Shown: positions 1 through 12,951 of the stretch, in pieces | Numbering within the stretch: position 1 is the stretch's first letter | Layout: each line of letters starts with the position of its first letter | Assembly (NCBI GenBank): GCA_032622095.1 | Contig: CP136062.1 | Location: 130,097,282 to 130,161,281, forward strand | Direction of reading: 5' to 3' | DNA length: 64,000 nucleotides | From: Siphonodentalium dalli | Lineage: Eukaryota > Mollusca > Scaphopoda > Gadilida > Siphonodentaliidae | Notes under the pieces: generated by a model | Databases searched by the model: none | Seen by the model: the letters and a program-made list of their open reading frames with translations, nothing else | What the model was told of the DNA's origin: nothing | Program-made: the position numbers and the translations under genes

Positions 1-879
1 ACTATTTGCCCCCCCCCCCCCCCTCTGTAGACGATGTCGAACTTCTCTGTGCTAACAATTGGTTTTTGACAAATTTAATTCTTCTACAGAACCTGCCTTT
101 ATAGTTTATCGATGGTGAGTGAAAGTCGTGAGAATACAAGACGTGTTTGTTTGAAAATATTTTATGTTCTCCGGAATCTAAGTATGCCTATATACAAGAA
201 CAAGAGGGGAACACATAGGATAAGTTTGTTCGGTGACATCAAAACACTATAGCTAAGATTCAAATGGACTGTTTATTATTATAAACGTAAACAACAAATA
301 ATCAACAAGAACAAAATAACTTGTCAAGAATGTGGAGGGCAATAACCGCCACAAGGCAACGAAGTTACTATCCGTATTCATATACTCTAGTATCAAGATG
401 CCTTACCCCTTAATGTTCATACCAAAGTACAGTTAAATAGAATTTATTTATTATAATAACATAATATGACCAACGGGCCGGGGATTTGAGCACACGTTAT
501 TGCCACAATAGGTCCTTAAGAAATACTGAAGTAAATAAAATGGGGTAGAAAATAATCACACAATTTTGTGTTCAAGATGGAAGGAAATAAGAATTAAATG
601 AGAGTTCGGAAATGAAATGAGGGTGGTTCGGGAACAGAAAACTACATGCTACATGTACACGCATATTCGATGAAATACTGAATGCAAAAAAAAAACTAAA
701 CAAGCAAACAAAAGCAAAATTCAAACTAACAGAAAATATTTCAACAGCGAGTACCTCATACCACGGGTGCGCATGTCAAAGGAGATACATATTTAATAAA
801 TCAAACCCACTTTTCATCAGTTGCATGTACACACCTATATACAGTGTATGGGCGGTTAGGAGACTACTCACAAACTCAC
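1..879. other. AT-rich non-coding stretch with poly-C tract
   Basis: A 15-base poly-C run sits at 9-23. The rest is AT-rich sequence with no reading frame of interest, no inverted repeat and no recognisable repeat family. Confidence 0.5.
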
Positions 880-1223
880 ATATATGTGACCCGCCATATC
901 AAATCCAGTCGGAAGTCGGGATTTTTTTTACCCTGTGCCAATGCATTCTCTTATATATGCGAGTCGACCATATAAGAGAATGCATTGGCCTAACAATTTG
1001 TTACAATTTTAATAATTGTTTCTTGTATTCTTTAACAATATTATAATTTCACCTATACAGAGCCCCAGACAAACATGAGCAGACGACACTCTTCTATATG
1101 CTTCTATATATGTGTGGGGATCCCTGCAGGGTAATGGATGTTTTTTATTTTATGTCCTAAAAATTGTCAGAAACATTTATTTAAAAAATATGATAAAAAA
1201 TTGTTAGGCCAATGCATTCTCTT
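880..1223 (+). repeat. Truncated TIR element (family M2, copy 1)
   Basis: The left end (ATATATGTGACCCGCC and the following ~80 bases) and the interior (the stretch with CAGAGCCCCAGACAAACATGAG) match the complete copy at 13463-14013 almost base for base. The copy stops inside the GCATTCTCTT module at 1223, so the right inverted repeat is missing. Bases 938-988 form a short palindrome of the same CCAATGCATT module. It is non-coding, and is either a MITE truncated on the right or one interrupted by a deletion. Confidence 0.75.
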
Positions 1224-2382
1224 CATTACAGCATAACTAATGTGGGTTGTAGGAGAGGGCTGACAGTCCTTTCAAATCTTCCCGGGTATCATCCCAAACT
1301 CCAAACTTGTTTTATCAGTTGCTCGAAAGAAATTAAATTATTGCAACAATTTTGTTTCTATTTAATTCCCGCATGTGTATACGTGTCTCTTGCAACATAT
1401 ATATGCACAGATACTGGATTTGATGAAAAGTTATATTTATGAAAACATCTTATCAAAATCATCAATAGCTTTTGTCCGACTGGTTACTCCAGCATTTATC
1501 GTAACTGGCGACTGTGCATGTGTGTAAACGTGTAACAAGCGGCATAACTCGACCATCCGCACTTCGTTTTACTCAGTAATATTGGTTATACTACAGCAGG
1601 TGTACAAATGTCAGATCGATTGTGTTGGTACAGTCTGGTGAACTTGGTAGGAATAAGAAGGCATTCCGTGTTTTCTGGATGTGTATATTGTTTTGACAGT
1701 ATTACGAGACACATTAAAGGGGCCTGTGAGCTTCAAGCATAAATTATAGTTCAGCATTTGTTTCCTCTTACGCTGTTCCTTGCAATTGAGAGAGACGGTG
1801 ATATTCCTAGTTTTTCGTCCAACCGAATGTTTGCAGATCAATCACCTAAACAAACCCAAGTAAATTGAATCCAAATCCTAAACGGCGCAGTGGCAACAAA
1901 GCGCGAAATGAGTATAACTGATTTCACCAGAAACGTGAATCTCCATTAATTGATACATTTGTCAATTTCTCGACCTCTCTAATTAGAAACGGGAATCAAT
2001 TATTTCATCTAAATCTCGTTAACTTCCGCTAATGATCGGCGTTATCTTTGTTGGCCGATATCGGGTCCTAAACATGTGAAATCAACACATATTAATTCTA
2101 AACACACGCCGTTCCCAACGATTGGTGATAAGAATTAGCCAAATGTTTGCTTATCAGTCGGCTGCTCCGCGTTCTCTTGCCTCGTGTTGGATTCTCGGAA
2201 TTTATGTTCCGACATCAATGACAGGTTCGTTTGCAAATGCTATTGGAGGGGCTAATTTAAGGTATTCACGACTCGCTAACCTGTCAATCGGTTCTAATAG
2301 GCTTTTATTACAGCAGAGTGAATTGTTGCCACGTGAGTAGCTAAAGTAAGCTCTTTATGGGCGCATTGTGCAGTTTTTCGTT
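1224..2382. promoter_or_regulatory. Candidate non-coding regulatory stretch (best part 1850-2340)
   Basis: No repeat family or credible coding frame is seen. Bases 1935-2110 hold a cluster of homeodomain-type cores (ATTAATTGAT, CTAATTAG, CAATTATTTC, CTAATGATC). The following 230 bases are less AT-rich and more complex than the surroundings, as often seen in conserved non-coding DNA near developmental genes. This is inference from composition and motifs only; conservation was not tested. Confidence 0.22.
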
Positions 2383-4020
2383 GTAACCAGGGACGTAGAT
2401 CGAGGGTGTACGTTTGGGGGGATGTTAACCTTAAAATTTCCAACTGCATCCGTCCACCCTCTTTAACCAGATCGAAGACCAAGGTTCGCGAAGATCTATT
2501 TGCACCCCCTTGGGTTGGAACTTACCAACTGACAAGACTAAACATAGAAAAATATGCTACTGTGGTCTAAAAACAACAAATTCCCCTAATTATTGGTTAG
2601 AAAATCAAACATTGAGAAATTTGTTTTGTACCTATACATGTGTATGAGGTGTAAAATTCCCATCACATGACAATCTAAACAATGAGAACAATTTATTGAA
2701 CCTACATATATAAGGTGTAAAATTTTCATCACATGTTGAGGCGTGCAATTATCAACTGTTTATTTTATCAGATTTAAAGTGTAAATGCCGAAAATTCTCC
2801 ATTAACCTTCGATGATTGGAGCTTCCTGATTTTTTGCGAAAAGCATGTCCCAATGCATTCTCTTATATGTCCACGACAAATTTCATGATGATCAGACGAA
2901 CATTCCGGCCTGTAGCCCGTGCTGATGGATTGAATTTTGAAATCCCAACATGGCCACTAGAGGCCATGGTTTTTGCCGAATGACCCCAAAATGAATCGTT
3001 CCCATCTACATGTCAATGTCAACAGCCAAGACAAATTTCATAATGAGTCCGACCAAAGGTACGACCTATAACCTACTCTAATAGAAAGTGTTGACGGACA
3101 CACACACACGGACGACGGATACCAACTCATGCATGACAATAGTAAAGTTGAGCTAAAAAGTGTTTTGCTTCAAAGGCCCCGCCATTCAATTTAAACCCTG
3201 GCGTTGAAAGTTTGTATTGACCATCGCAATAACAAAATTGCGGTGTATTAACATATAGCGAAAATAGGCGATACGATATCTGAACGCAATGGGTAGTTTT
3301 ATTTATTTGCGAGTTTGTGCATAGTGTTATCTATACCTATGTGTATCTGATGCATATTTGCTCAATTCGAAGGAAAACAGTAAGCATACCCTGGTGACTA
3401 GGCAATTAGAGATTTTTAATCGCGGCCAGTTGGAAAGATCGATCGGGTTTGTAACAAGACAGTCAATGACTGTGGGGTCGATCACCTGACTGTAAATACT
3501 GAGAAGACTGGGACTCTAAAGACTACAACAGTCAGTAATTGTCAAAATCACTTAAGACAAGTAATTATAAACAGGGACATAGCTGGAGTTTCTCAGATGA
3601 GCAGAGCTCTACGCCTTTAAATTTTTAATTGCACAACACTGACAAATATCCAACCAGTTACCATTTTAAACAAGACAACCAGACCACAGTCCTAAGTTCA
3701 CAAAATTCCTTTTGAATTATTACAACTGTTACCGGTACTTCAAGCTCTCGAACTTGGAAATTTCCAACCTGATATGCCCTATAGAGTTAAAATTTGTGGC
3801 CATTTCGGTCCAACAGTGTTACCCAAAGTAGGAAATTATGGACTGTTACTGGTAGGAAAATCATATCTACAACTAATGTTGTATCAGGCATGAAATTTCC
3901 AACTGTTTAAAATTTTGATAAAAGTAGGGGGTCAAAACTCCTCCCCTCTACACTTCCTCCCCATTGCCTCAAACATAGTATACCAGTATTAAACAGCATA
4001 TATATATAAGGTACGGTTGG
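2383..4020. repeat. Patchwork of diverged dispersed repeats
   Basis: Bases about 2600-2735 contain two diverged tandem copies of a ~70-bp unit ending GGTGTAAAATT..CATCACATG. Bases about 2840-3140 start with the CCAATGCATTCTCTTATA module and continue with a family built around 'aacatggccactagaggcc', ending in a GGACACACACACACGGACGACGGA tail (split here for reading: GGACACACACAC, then ACGGACGACGGA). The same style recurs at 17150-17800 and 43590-44030. Phrases such as AAATTTCCAACTG recur at 2440 and 3890. No coding capacity was found. Confidence 0.45.
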
Positions 4021-4289
4021 TTGTGGAGAGTTAAATCTGTCGTCTCTGTCCATATTTGAAAACACGAGAATCCCCATTTATCTAGTAATTTCAAACGGTA
4101 GATTTTAATAGTTGAAGTGAATTGATTTTCCTCAAAGGTTTCCTAAAAATGACCCCAATGAACATATCTGAACCCCAGTACCCGAAGGACACTCCATACC
4201 AATATAAGCTAAATATGCCCGATGGTTCTTGAGAAGACATTGACCTAGCAATGTTTAACTCGATCTTGCAAGCCAGTATACGAGGCTCC

Positions 4290-4330
4290 ACATGGTGTAC
4301 TCGCATATATAAGAGAATGCACTGACACAT
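4290..4330 (-). repeat. Isolated GCATTCTCTTATATATGCGA module
   Basis: On the minus strand this reads GTGCATTCTCTTATATATGC, the module that recurs inside several different MITEs in the window. Here no matching partner arm or TIR is visible, so it is probably a remnant. Confidence 0.5.
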
Positions 4331-4868
4331 GATATTTAATGCTGCACCAGCACAGCTCCTGTCATGACAGTGTTAATGCACGAGGCTTAAAAAATTAGTT
4401 GTGCATATTTATTCGATGACTCACTTCAAATTGTGTTGTGGAATGTTGTTTTTTTTTTTAATGAAAATTGATAGCCAATGCATAATTTGAAAAGACCAAA
4501 ATTTTTATTGCAGTTAATTGCAAAGCATTGCAGACATTTCCTACATGTCGAGAAGCAACTTTTCACACCAAAGCAAACAAACACTTCTATTTTGGCAAGT
4601 GGGTGCGGCAAATAATGTTTCGGCGAATATCACATGCCTCTCATCCGAGTGTGCATGTAGCTCTCGCACACTCGTCTCTATTGGAATTTCGTGACGACCA
4701 TAATTTATGCGCCGAAAATTGTGATGCAAACCAGACCGACGTTGGTGTAACCACACGTAAAATACACTCAACCATTGTGTCGCCAAATGTCCAAGCCTAT
4801 TAACCATAAGAGCTCTTTCCATCAATGTATCACATTATTATAATCAATAAATTTGAAAAATTATCAAG

Positions 4869-4915
4869 GAGATATGGGTTGATACAAAAATCGGACTTGG
4901 CACTGAAAGGGTTAA
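4869..4915 (-). repeat. Solo end of a piggyBac-like MITE (family P1)
   Basis: On the minus strand the sequence runs TTAA then CCCTTTCAGTGCCAAG and onward into GATTTTTGTATCAACCCATA. This matches the left end of the complete element at 37374-37620 (TTAA, CCCTTTGAGTGCCAGG). No partner end was found upstream, so the copy is truncated or its other end has decayed. Confidence 0.55.
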
Positions 4916-5055
4916 AGATGGTGCATCTCTTCCCTGAAGTTTCTATACAGATTCAGGGGCATATAATAATATAGTAATAATTTTGATGCAGTCAGCAGGA
5001 GTTTCTCTCGCTATATACGAAATAAATTTTTCCATTAACTGGGACATGCAGGCAA

Positions 5056-5100
5056 TGTGGATTGTTACTATTATTATTATTATTATTACTATATTATTAG
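5056..5100. repeat. (ATT)n microsatellite
   Basis: An imperfect TTA/ATT tract abuts the inverted repeat that begins at 5101. Confidence 0.7.
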
Positions 5101-5228
5101 TTATCTTCGGCAACATCTGGGGTGCATGGATATCTAATGCCTGAATGTCGATTTTGAACCCAGAGGGTTTCAAATAGAGACATCCAGGTATTAGATATCC
5201 ATGTACCCCACGATGTTATCGGATATAA
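5101..5228. repeat. Foldback, ~49-bp arms
   Basis: The left arm 5101-5149 (TTATCTTCGGCAACATCTGG...) is the inverted, slightly diverged copy of 5179-5228 (...CGATGTTATCGGATATAA). The loop is about 29 bases. The structure resembles a minimal inverted-repeat MITE. No target-site duplication was identified. Confidence 0.75.
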
Positions 5229-5445
5229 CGATTTTGTCCTCGCAACAATAGCCATGTCTCCTTAATTTAAATGCGTTTTTAATAAGTTATCCGATTAATT
5301 CACACCAATAAGAATAATTCAGTAGCCGACACAAGGATCCGGCGTCGGGTGACGTCAAACTCGGCGTGCGAGAGCAACGTCACGATTGGTGGAAACTGCC
5401 AGTTCAAGGGTCATCCATATATCTCCGATGATTCACGTGCTCAAA

Positions 5446-5604
5446 TAAGGATTAACTGTCATGTGGACTGTTTTTATGGAGATGTAACGGTGAGGTAAGT
5501 GGACATAACTTGTGTAAAACCCGAAGGGTTTTACATACAAGTTATGTCCACTTACCTCACCGTTACATCTCCATAAAAATAGTCCACATGACAGTTAATC
5601 CTTA
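5446..5604. repeat. Near-perfect 159-bp palindrome
   Basis: The arms start TAAGGATTAACTGTCATG and fold back onto themselves around a GAA centre near 5523-5525 (ACCCGAAGGGT). I see only a few mismatches over about 78 bp per arm. The near identity implies recent origin or active arm homogenisation. It has no coding capacity. If transcribed it would give a long hairpin RNA. Confidence 0.85.
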
Positions 5605-8600
5605 TATTTATATACATTTAGCGAAAAAGCCGCTTTTGTAAATATATTTAAATCGAAAAGTGTATCGTGACAAGATCAGCCCAAAATACCCAATAGCACC
5701 CTTGGCAAAAGTTAATAGGAACAATTTCTCTTCATGTTGAAACCCGATGATGTATTAAGTCAATCCTGCGCGAGTCAAAATGCGCCCAAAGCATTACGCG
5801 TTCGTCTTTCAAAACCTAATGACGTATCGATGGTGTTATTAGCTTGGTGTTATGAGGCGTTACGCATTCACCGAGAAATAACTGCAACTAGCCACGTGGG
5901 CGCCGACCAATCAGAATGCTGGATTTAGTGATGACAACACTTAGTGTGTAAATATATAGTTTTGAGATGCATGTTCCTGCTCAGCTTGTATATCAGAACG
6001 TGTAAACAATCATCCGATGGTAGAGACAAGCTCTCCACAATGCGACTACCGGTATGCTTAGTTGACTTCAATCAACACCTAATCGATTAAGAATACACGA
6101 TATAGTGTCTGCATAACGTTGATCGCCCATTCGGTTATTAGAAGATTGGATTATCCCTCTATGCTACACGTTTCGTTATGCTACACGTACGACATTTCTG
6201 AACGGTATGAGAAATGATCAAGTGAGTCATGTGACGGTCGTTGTCAATTGCAACATAGTACAAGTTACACGCACGTGTGGCTGAATCCGGCTAAATAATG
6301 CAAACATGTCATCAAGCGAGTTTCATACAAAATTTGATTGTTATTTGAAGTGTTGTCAGGAACAAATAAAAAACGATACACCCAGCAACTTCATAATTTA
6401 GCATCGTTTTCTTCTTGGTCACCCAGTGCAAGCCGATCCCGTTGCCGCCAATATCCAATATATAATATGGAGGATGTTTTGTGCGGCATACCAATGTGAA
6501 ATTCTTTGTGGAGCTCAGGACATTAACTACTTGGAACCCATAACCTTTGTAGTGGATATTACCCGTGCACACCCTGTATTATGCACCAGATCTCATTCCA
6601 ATAAAGCAAACTTTTACCGGGTTAATTTCTTAATTGATTGTATCTGTTACTGGTCGGCAGTGTATTGAAGCAGACATGAAGTTGATAATGTTAACAAACA
6701 TTACGGCAATTGATAAATTGCTCGCAGTTTGTTGTACTGATATTTAATAGATAATATTATTCAAGCTATCACGGTCCCTTAAGGTCTGCTATAAGATTCC
6801 TCATTGTCACGAAATAACGACATGATAATGGCGACAATAATGCTAAGATAACGTACTCAAATATGTTCGTACAAATATATTTGATTTCAATTTTGCGTCT
6901 AGATCGTCTTTTGTTAGGACGATACTCATAACGGATGCTGAACCTTGTAACACGAGCTAGAGAATGATGGTAGCTATTAACTAGGCGCGTTGGTAAACAT
7001 TCAAAGTTAAAGCGCTACGAATTACCATTATGCGCCTCTGTTCTTCCAAGGATCTCCTTCAATAAAGCTTTGTTTGTCTGTTTGATGATTCGTGTATCTT
7101 TTCCAGGTTTTCACACATGGATCTTTGCTCTCAGACAGCCATATCAAACATGTTGAAGGGTTCCCATGCGCCGAATGTGTGTTCGTCATAATACCAAGAA
7201 GCGGCATTGTCAGCGTTTGCAGACCAACATTGGTATTATCCGATATAAGACAGCTTCTTTCTCCAATTAATGACTAGAAGTTTGTCAGGGTTATGGATAG
7301 GGTCCCTTTTGGGCCGAAATTAACTTTTGCCATCTCTGATTTTGTCAAATGTATTATTAGGATCAAGTTCGAATTTGGTCACGGTCTGATTGATGATTTT
7401 TGACGGAGTTATGCCCCCCGCTTTTTTCACTTTTTTTTTAATCATAACAAATATGTGTAGTATCAGAAACGTTTCAGTGCAGCTCTAGATTTTCTTCCCA
7501 TGCATGGTCTACAGTTGCAATGTTTATACGAAACGAAACGATCTGAAATTTATCGAAAAATGTAAGAAACAAAACAGGTTTGTTCGGAAATTGTCCGCCT
7601 ATAGACATATGTATGTTTTTGAGATACATGTACCTCTTACCAAAGTACGTTACATAATTTCAAGGTTCGAACGAGCTATGTCCGTTTATGAACAGCCGCA
7701 TTTTCATCGCTTCATTACAGTGTAAGTGACAAATCCATAGCATCATATAGCACGGAAGGTTATCGGTATTATACATGTATCGACAGTACTAACAAACATT
7801 AATTTTGCGTATACTTCATGCACCATGCACTTATTGTCACAAGAAAAACTGAAGTAGGATCGGCGCTCTCAACTTCGACCACCCCGACGAGACTACGAAA
7901 TAAATTCTGTGAAACACATAACGAAAAATGATATACGTGCCGAAAACAGCTTGCCTGATTTCTTTTAAATCTATTTTCTCTAGATCATATCATTAAGCGA
8001 ACAGTTTTATATGCTCCAACTCAACAGGTGTATCTCTTTATCGCAATAACATAATTCCAATATGTCAGAAGTCATCGGGGATAGATCTCTGTTTCAAGAT
8101 TCTATGAAGTTCCGCACCATTTAAAACAGAAAATTTTACAAATCGACAACAACTTTATCACGCATGTCTGACTTATCAACGAAAATAAAGCAACTTACGA
8201 CCAGATTTTTGGGTTTAGTAGTCAAGCATATATTCGTTATCACAATAGTAGATCTCTCTCAATTTCGTTCGTCCGTGAAGAAACGAATAGTTACGCCTTT
8301 CTCATGGGACGTCACCTGCTGACGTCAATTAACACTGGCTAGAAAAAGCGATCATGGGTGACCCACTAATTCCATTTGCCTCAAATAATCTACTTTGAGA
8401 GGTCTTTGGCATCTATACGTCCATTAATACGTGGTTTGGAATAGCAATTGTTCAGATAGCCGGCGAATTGCTGATAAGGAACAAATATCACCCATGCAGT
8501 ACAGTTGTGCATGCAGGAACATCGTCCGTATATATCGAATATATATATGTACGTGTGACTGAACACATTTATTGTGTCCAAAAAGAAACACGGTTACATA

Positions 8601-8689
8601 GCAGTTACAGAAAACATACAGTAGTGTGGGTAACAGGTATCGGGGCACAAGTTACGGTACTTATGGGAGTCCCAAACGGCTGGTAATAA
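5605..8689. other. Non-coding, no recognised repeat
   Basis: All frames of 60-90 codons here look like chance: they overlap on opposite strands and show no family resemblance. Bases 6770-7060 are somewhat more complex than average. Bases 7280-7430 (GGGTCCCTTTTGGGCC..) have the look of an old dispersed repeat, but no second copy was seen. Confidence 0.4.
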
Positions 8690-8860
8690 ATATTAGTCTG
8701 TCTATCTGCATGTCCGTCTGTCTGTGCGCGGTTTTTCTCCCAGACCACCTACCGATTTCAATCAAATTTGGTGTGGTGACTCGGGGTAACACGGCAGATG
8801 TTATCACGGCGTTAGTTTTTCAAAATGTTGATTTTAAAAACAAAATAATTTGTTTTATGA
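8690..8860 (+). repeat. Dispersed repeat, GTCTGTCTG type (copy 1)
   Basis: The order is a pyrimidine-rich (tctg)n-like block, then TTTTTCTCCCAGACCACC, CCGATTTCAATCAAATTTGG, a CTCGGGGTAACACGG block, then GGCGTTAGTTTTTCAAAA. The same order, inverted, is found at 20230-20390 and 53625-53790. It is non-coding, and the class (SINE or MITE) is not determined. Confidence 0.65.
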
Positions 8861-11800
8861 TTTTTGGTTAAATTGAGCAAGCAGTCAAGAATAAAAAAAT
8901 AGATTTTTTTGTTAAATTTGAAATCATTATTTTGTTTTGTTTTATCAATCAAAAAGATTAAACAATCAAAATTTGCGATTGTTTATTAATTCAATACTGT
9001 GTCACTTGTTATTTTCCCCCATTTTATTTAGAGTACCGGGCCAAGTACATATTTCTATATTTTCCTCTTCATATACATTAGACGCCACATGAGAGCGGGT
9101 TGTATTAGTGATTGTTGTTTCCTTAGGTCTACCTCGTGCATACCTCCCTGATAAACCCGAATGTGTTATCCCATTTGACGCCCGCGTGTTCGATGTGTAA
9201 TTTTACAGCATAAGATTTTTCACTCAAACTCATGCGCTGTTTATTCATTTTTGTGACGCGGTTACATTTATCGACATAGTAAATTCATATTTAATTTTTA
9301 TCCCGCCCAAATTTTTCTAACATAGATATATGCCCATTTTAGACTTTTAGACATATACAGTCGGAAACAACGTTTGGTTCAATACAATGATTGTTAGCAG
9401 AATATTTTTCGTTTCTGAACAAGTCATGGACCGGCCGAACGTTCGGCCTTTTCATTTAAGGCTTATGCATTATATATATATATTTGTCGTAAGAAAACCA
9501 CCTCGATCAAATTAGCATGTTATTGGTCTGTATGTGCATGTATGTTTGAGTGGTCGTTGCTTCAGCTGTGTTTTTTTATACATCTGTATGTTGCTCTTTT
9601 GGTTATATAGTTGGCCAACTGTTGTGGGGTTGGTATAGGTTGACTTGTCTTTGGCATTTTCCTCAAATACTAGCAGAACAAATGCACTCAAGCTGTATGC
9701 GCATTTGAATGGGTAGCTCTGTAAACATGTATATCAAATAAGATAATAAAACAGATAGTTCCAGCCTTCGTCAGTGATGCATATTTCCGAACTGACAGCC
9801 AACGCGGAACCAACCTTTCAGTTGTCCATGCGTTACGTCGCCAGCGAAGTAATCTCAGCCTTGAAATCTGCACACAGGTCTTTGACTGCCGCGATATGCA
9901 CAGTGTGTGCCTAATTAGCAGAAATATTTAATATAGCATGAACATAATGGATTTATAAATGAAAAATTAAACTCTTGGTCATTATGATGCAATCTTTACA
10001 CTAGATTAAATATTGAGCTCGTGAAATGTCGACGTAATTTCTTGTGAGATGATGCGAAGACACTGAGAGGTTCTGTATATCGTCAGCGTGCCTGGGAAGG
10101 CGTTTGGTTCTCAAGACTACATCGCATTTGCACATGTTGAAACTGCAGTAATGCAAGATACAACGAGGAAGTAACGCCTTGTGTCGATTTATGCACCCAG
10201 AGAATTCCTTCTGTGTCTGGGCTAAATTGTCCATGGTTACCACTATTAGTGCGGAAAGAATTCAAAGAAATTGCATACAGTACGGTTGCTGGTATAATGA
10301 AGAGGTTTAGATACCACTCTTAGTTCTGCTATTTTTTTTTGGCTAAAATGAATTTTAGATGCAAAATAATAGACATATATGTATACACAGTTAAGAATCT
10401 ATAGTTCTAGGTCATATAGCCTTGATAAGAGTTCTACGTAACACATAATATGTAGTAATTGCTGTGTTGCCAAAGACACTAATTAAAGTGTGACATGCAA
10501 ATAACATATAAACATGGAGGACCTCTAATGAGTCGCAAATGTATTAACCGAGTGCACTAAATTCGATTCGAGCCGAGCTTTAGCGGACGAGGTTAATAAC
10601 TGACGTATATGTAGCATTGCGACGGATTTGGTGTCCATTTTATCACATAATAACATTTTAGCAAGGAAAAACTATCTCGAAACGGCTCAGGTTAAAAATA
10701 AGCGAACATTGATTTCCTTATCACAACCAATCGATATCATTCTGCTAAACTCTTATGTCACTGCGAGTGCCGATAATATATATATACCCGCGTGTCTTAC
10801 TGAAATAAATGTATATTAGGCCGAATTAAGGGGTTAGTAGAGAGACTCCGCTTGGGGCGTTTGTACGGAGTGTAGGGATTGTGAGTGTGTATCCCATGGT
10901 AACTGCGTAGATATTCGTGTTTGTCATGTTGGTGATGTTAAACGTGGATAATATTACTTGTAAATGTGTAATACATGTATAGACGATTAAACATATATAA
11001 ATGTTAGATTATTCACATAAACCCGCTATGTATATCACCATACACAAATGTTGATTGTAGTTACTTGCGACTTTTAATCCAGCAAGTGATTTTACACGCT
11101 ATATATGAGTTTTATCTTAGTTTATTGTTACCTAACAATAATTTATTTGTCAACAAAACCAACAAACTCCCAAATTCTATGCAAAATTGTCAATCTCGAA
11201 ACAGAACCACCGTGTTGAAAAATTCAGGTTATTAGATATAAGTGTTTTAAAAATATTTTGTTAAAATAAATGTAACAAATTCCACCGAACAATTAGGCGT
11301 TGTACTTGTGTGTGGTTATCAGTAAAGCGGAATTGGTACTGGGCGGGCGGTGCTTTGGTGTCTATCACCTCACACAACCCCATGTATACTAGTAAAATAA
11401 TCACATTATTGGTCAATGTCATGCCTGAAACAAATTTATTTCGAAAGTTCAGACTTTAAAAGAGACTGACATAGTTCCGATAGTTCAATTTTATAGTCAA
11501 AATTTGGCGTAAACTGTGTGGATCCAAGAGTAAAATATTTACCTATATATTCAACCAATGTTCTGCTGCCATGCATGGTCATGTCAAACTATTAAATGAT
11601 GTTTTTTTTATCAATAATCTAGCTATGCAGAATCAGAGTTAGAACAAACTGTTTAAAAAATAGAATTATACCCCGTGTTTACAAGTATAGAGAAAGCCGT
11701 ACTTGCACAAGTCAGTCACTAACAGACAACAAGCGTGTACAATCACATGACCTGTGACGTTAGAGTTACATCACCCGCACACGAAACAATCTCTAGAAGA

Positions 11801-12471
11801 GGGATCTCTCTAATTATGTGATAAAATAATATATACATACAAGATGTACAAAGAAAATATGATGGGACCCCTCCATATACAGACGTGTTGTTTTTCTTCC
11901 TGTCTCTTCTCTATGACAAGCGTATATATACATATGCACAATACGTATAGTATAATAAGAATATATACATGATTTATATTCTCATGAAAGGAAAGCGTGA
12001 TTGTTTTTCAAATGCCATTTCGATTAACAGTTTAAATTATACCATACAATTAGCTAATTCATTTGTCTTGCACAACATATACAATTACAATTAAATGTCA
12101 TTTTCGCTTCTGTAAATGCGATTTTTTAATAAATATAAACTCGTTTCAGAAGAGAAATTTGTTTTGTTGACAAGAGCCCATACTTTTCATATGTCATTTA
12201 CATAGATATATGGCGCCAAAATCCATCCAATGATAGCTAAAATTCCTTGATGAGTTCCGTATAAACCAACCCGGTATTTTTCGTGCAACCGAGTGGCCAT
12301 CGCATTCCTATAATGGTGACTATAATATCGTATGCATCAGAACACCATGTCCACTAAGAAATCGATTAAATCTGTATTGGAAACAGTATGCAATCGTCTC
12401 ACTTATGCATGGGTGATGTTCCCCTGACACACATAGCATGCTATATATATTAAGAGGTTATTACTTAGTTA
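8861..12471. other. Non-coding AT-rich DNA
   Basis: A perfect 16-bp palindrome GGCCGAACGTTCGGCC lies at 9433-9448. No gene, structured RNA or repeat family could be supported. The 60-80 codon frames at 9688-10265 and 10628-10819 look like chance. Confidence 0.4.
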
Positions 12472-12951
12472 TAGTTTGATATCGGCAGAGATATTAGCCC
12501 GAGGAAACTTCATATCAGCCTGAGACCTGAGATCTAACGATTGGACAATGCTAAAATTCAAATATTAACAGCTATTAATTAGATATAACATTTTTGCCTC
12601 AAGTGACCTATTATAGACCTCGGCTGATATCGTTCCAAACTCGGCTGATAACCCACTAAACTCGGCTGATAACCCACTAAACTAGGCTGATAACCCACCA
12701 AACTCAGCTGATATCAGTTGTGACGTCATCAAGCGAATCGTAGTGTTTACGTCCAACGTAATAGACATTCGGGTGACGCAGTCACAATCATTATGATAGT
12801 AACAAGGTTATTACTTGCAAGGTTAAAGTTTGACATCGGCCGATATATATATGGCCCTCTGTAACTTCATATCGGCCTTCGACCTTGAGTCTCAGGCTGA
12901 TATGAAGTTTCATCTGGCTGATACACATGTATCTCTGCCGATATCAAACTT
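12472..12951. repeat. Inverted-repeat element with GGCTGATA 21-bp tandem core
   Basis: The left arm (from GTTTGATATCGGCAGAGATA through AACTTCATATCAGCCTGAGAC) recurs inverted at about 12889-12951. A second, direct relative starts near 12803 (GGTTATTACTTGCAAGG..TTTGACATCGGCCGATAT). Between them, 12636-12712 has about 3.3 direct copies of a 21-bp unit ACTCGGCTGATAACCCACTA(A). The whole is a non-coding mosaic whose units share the GGCTGATATC motif. Confidence 0.6.
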
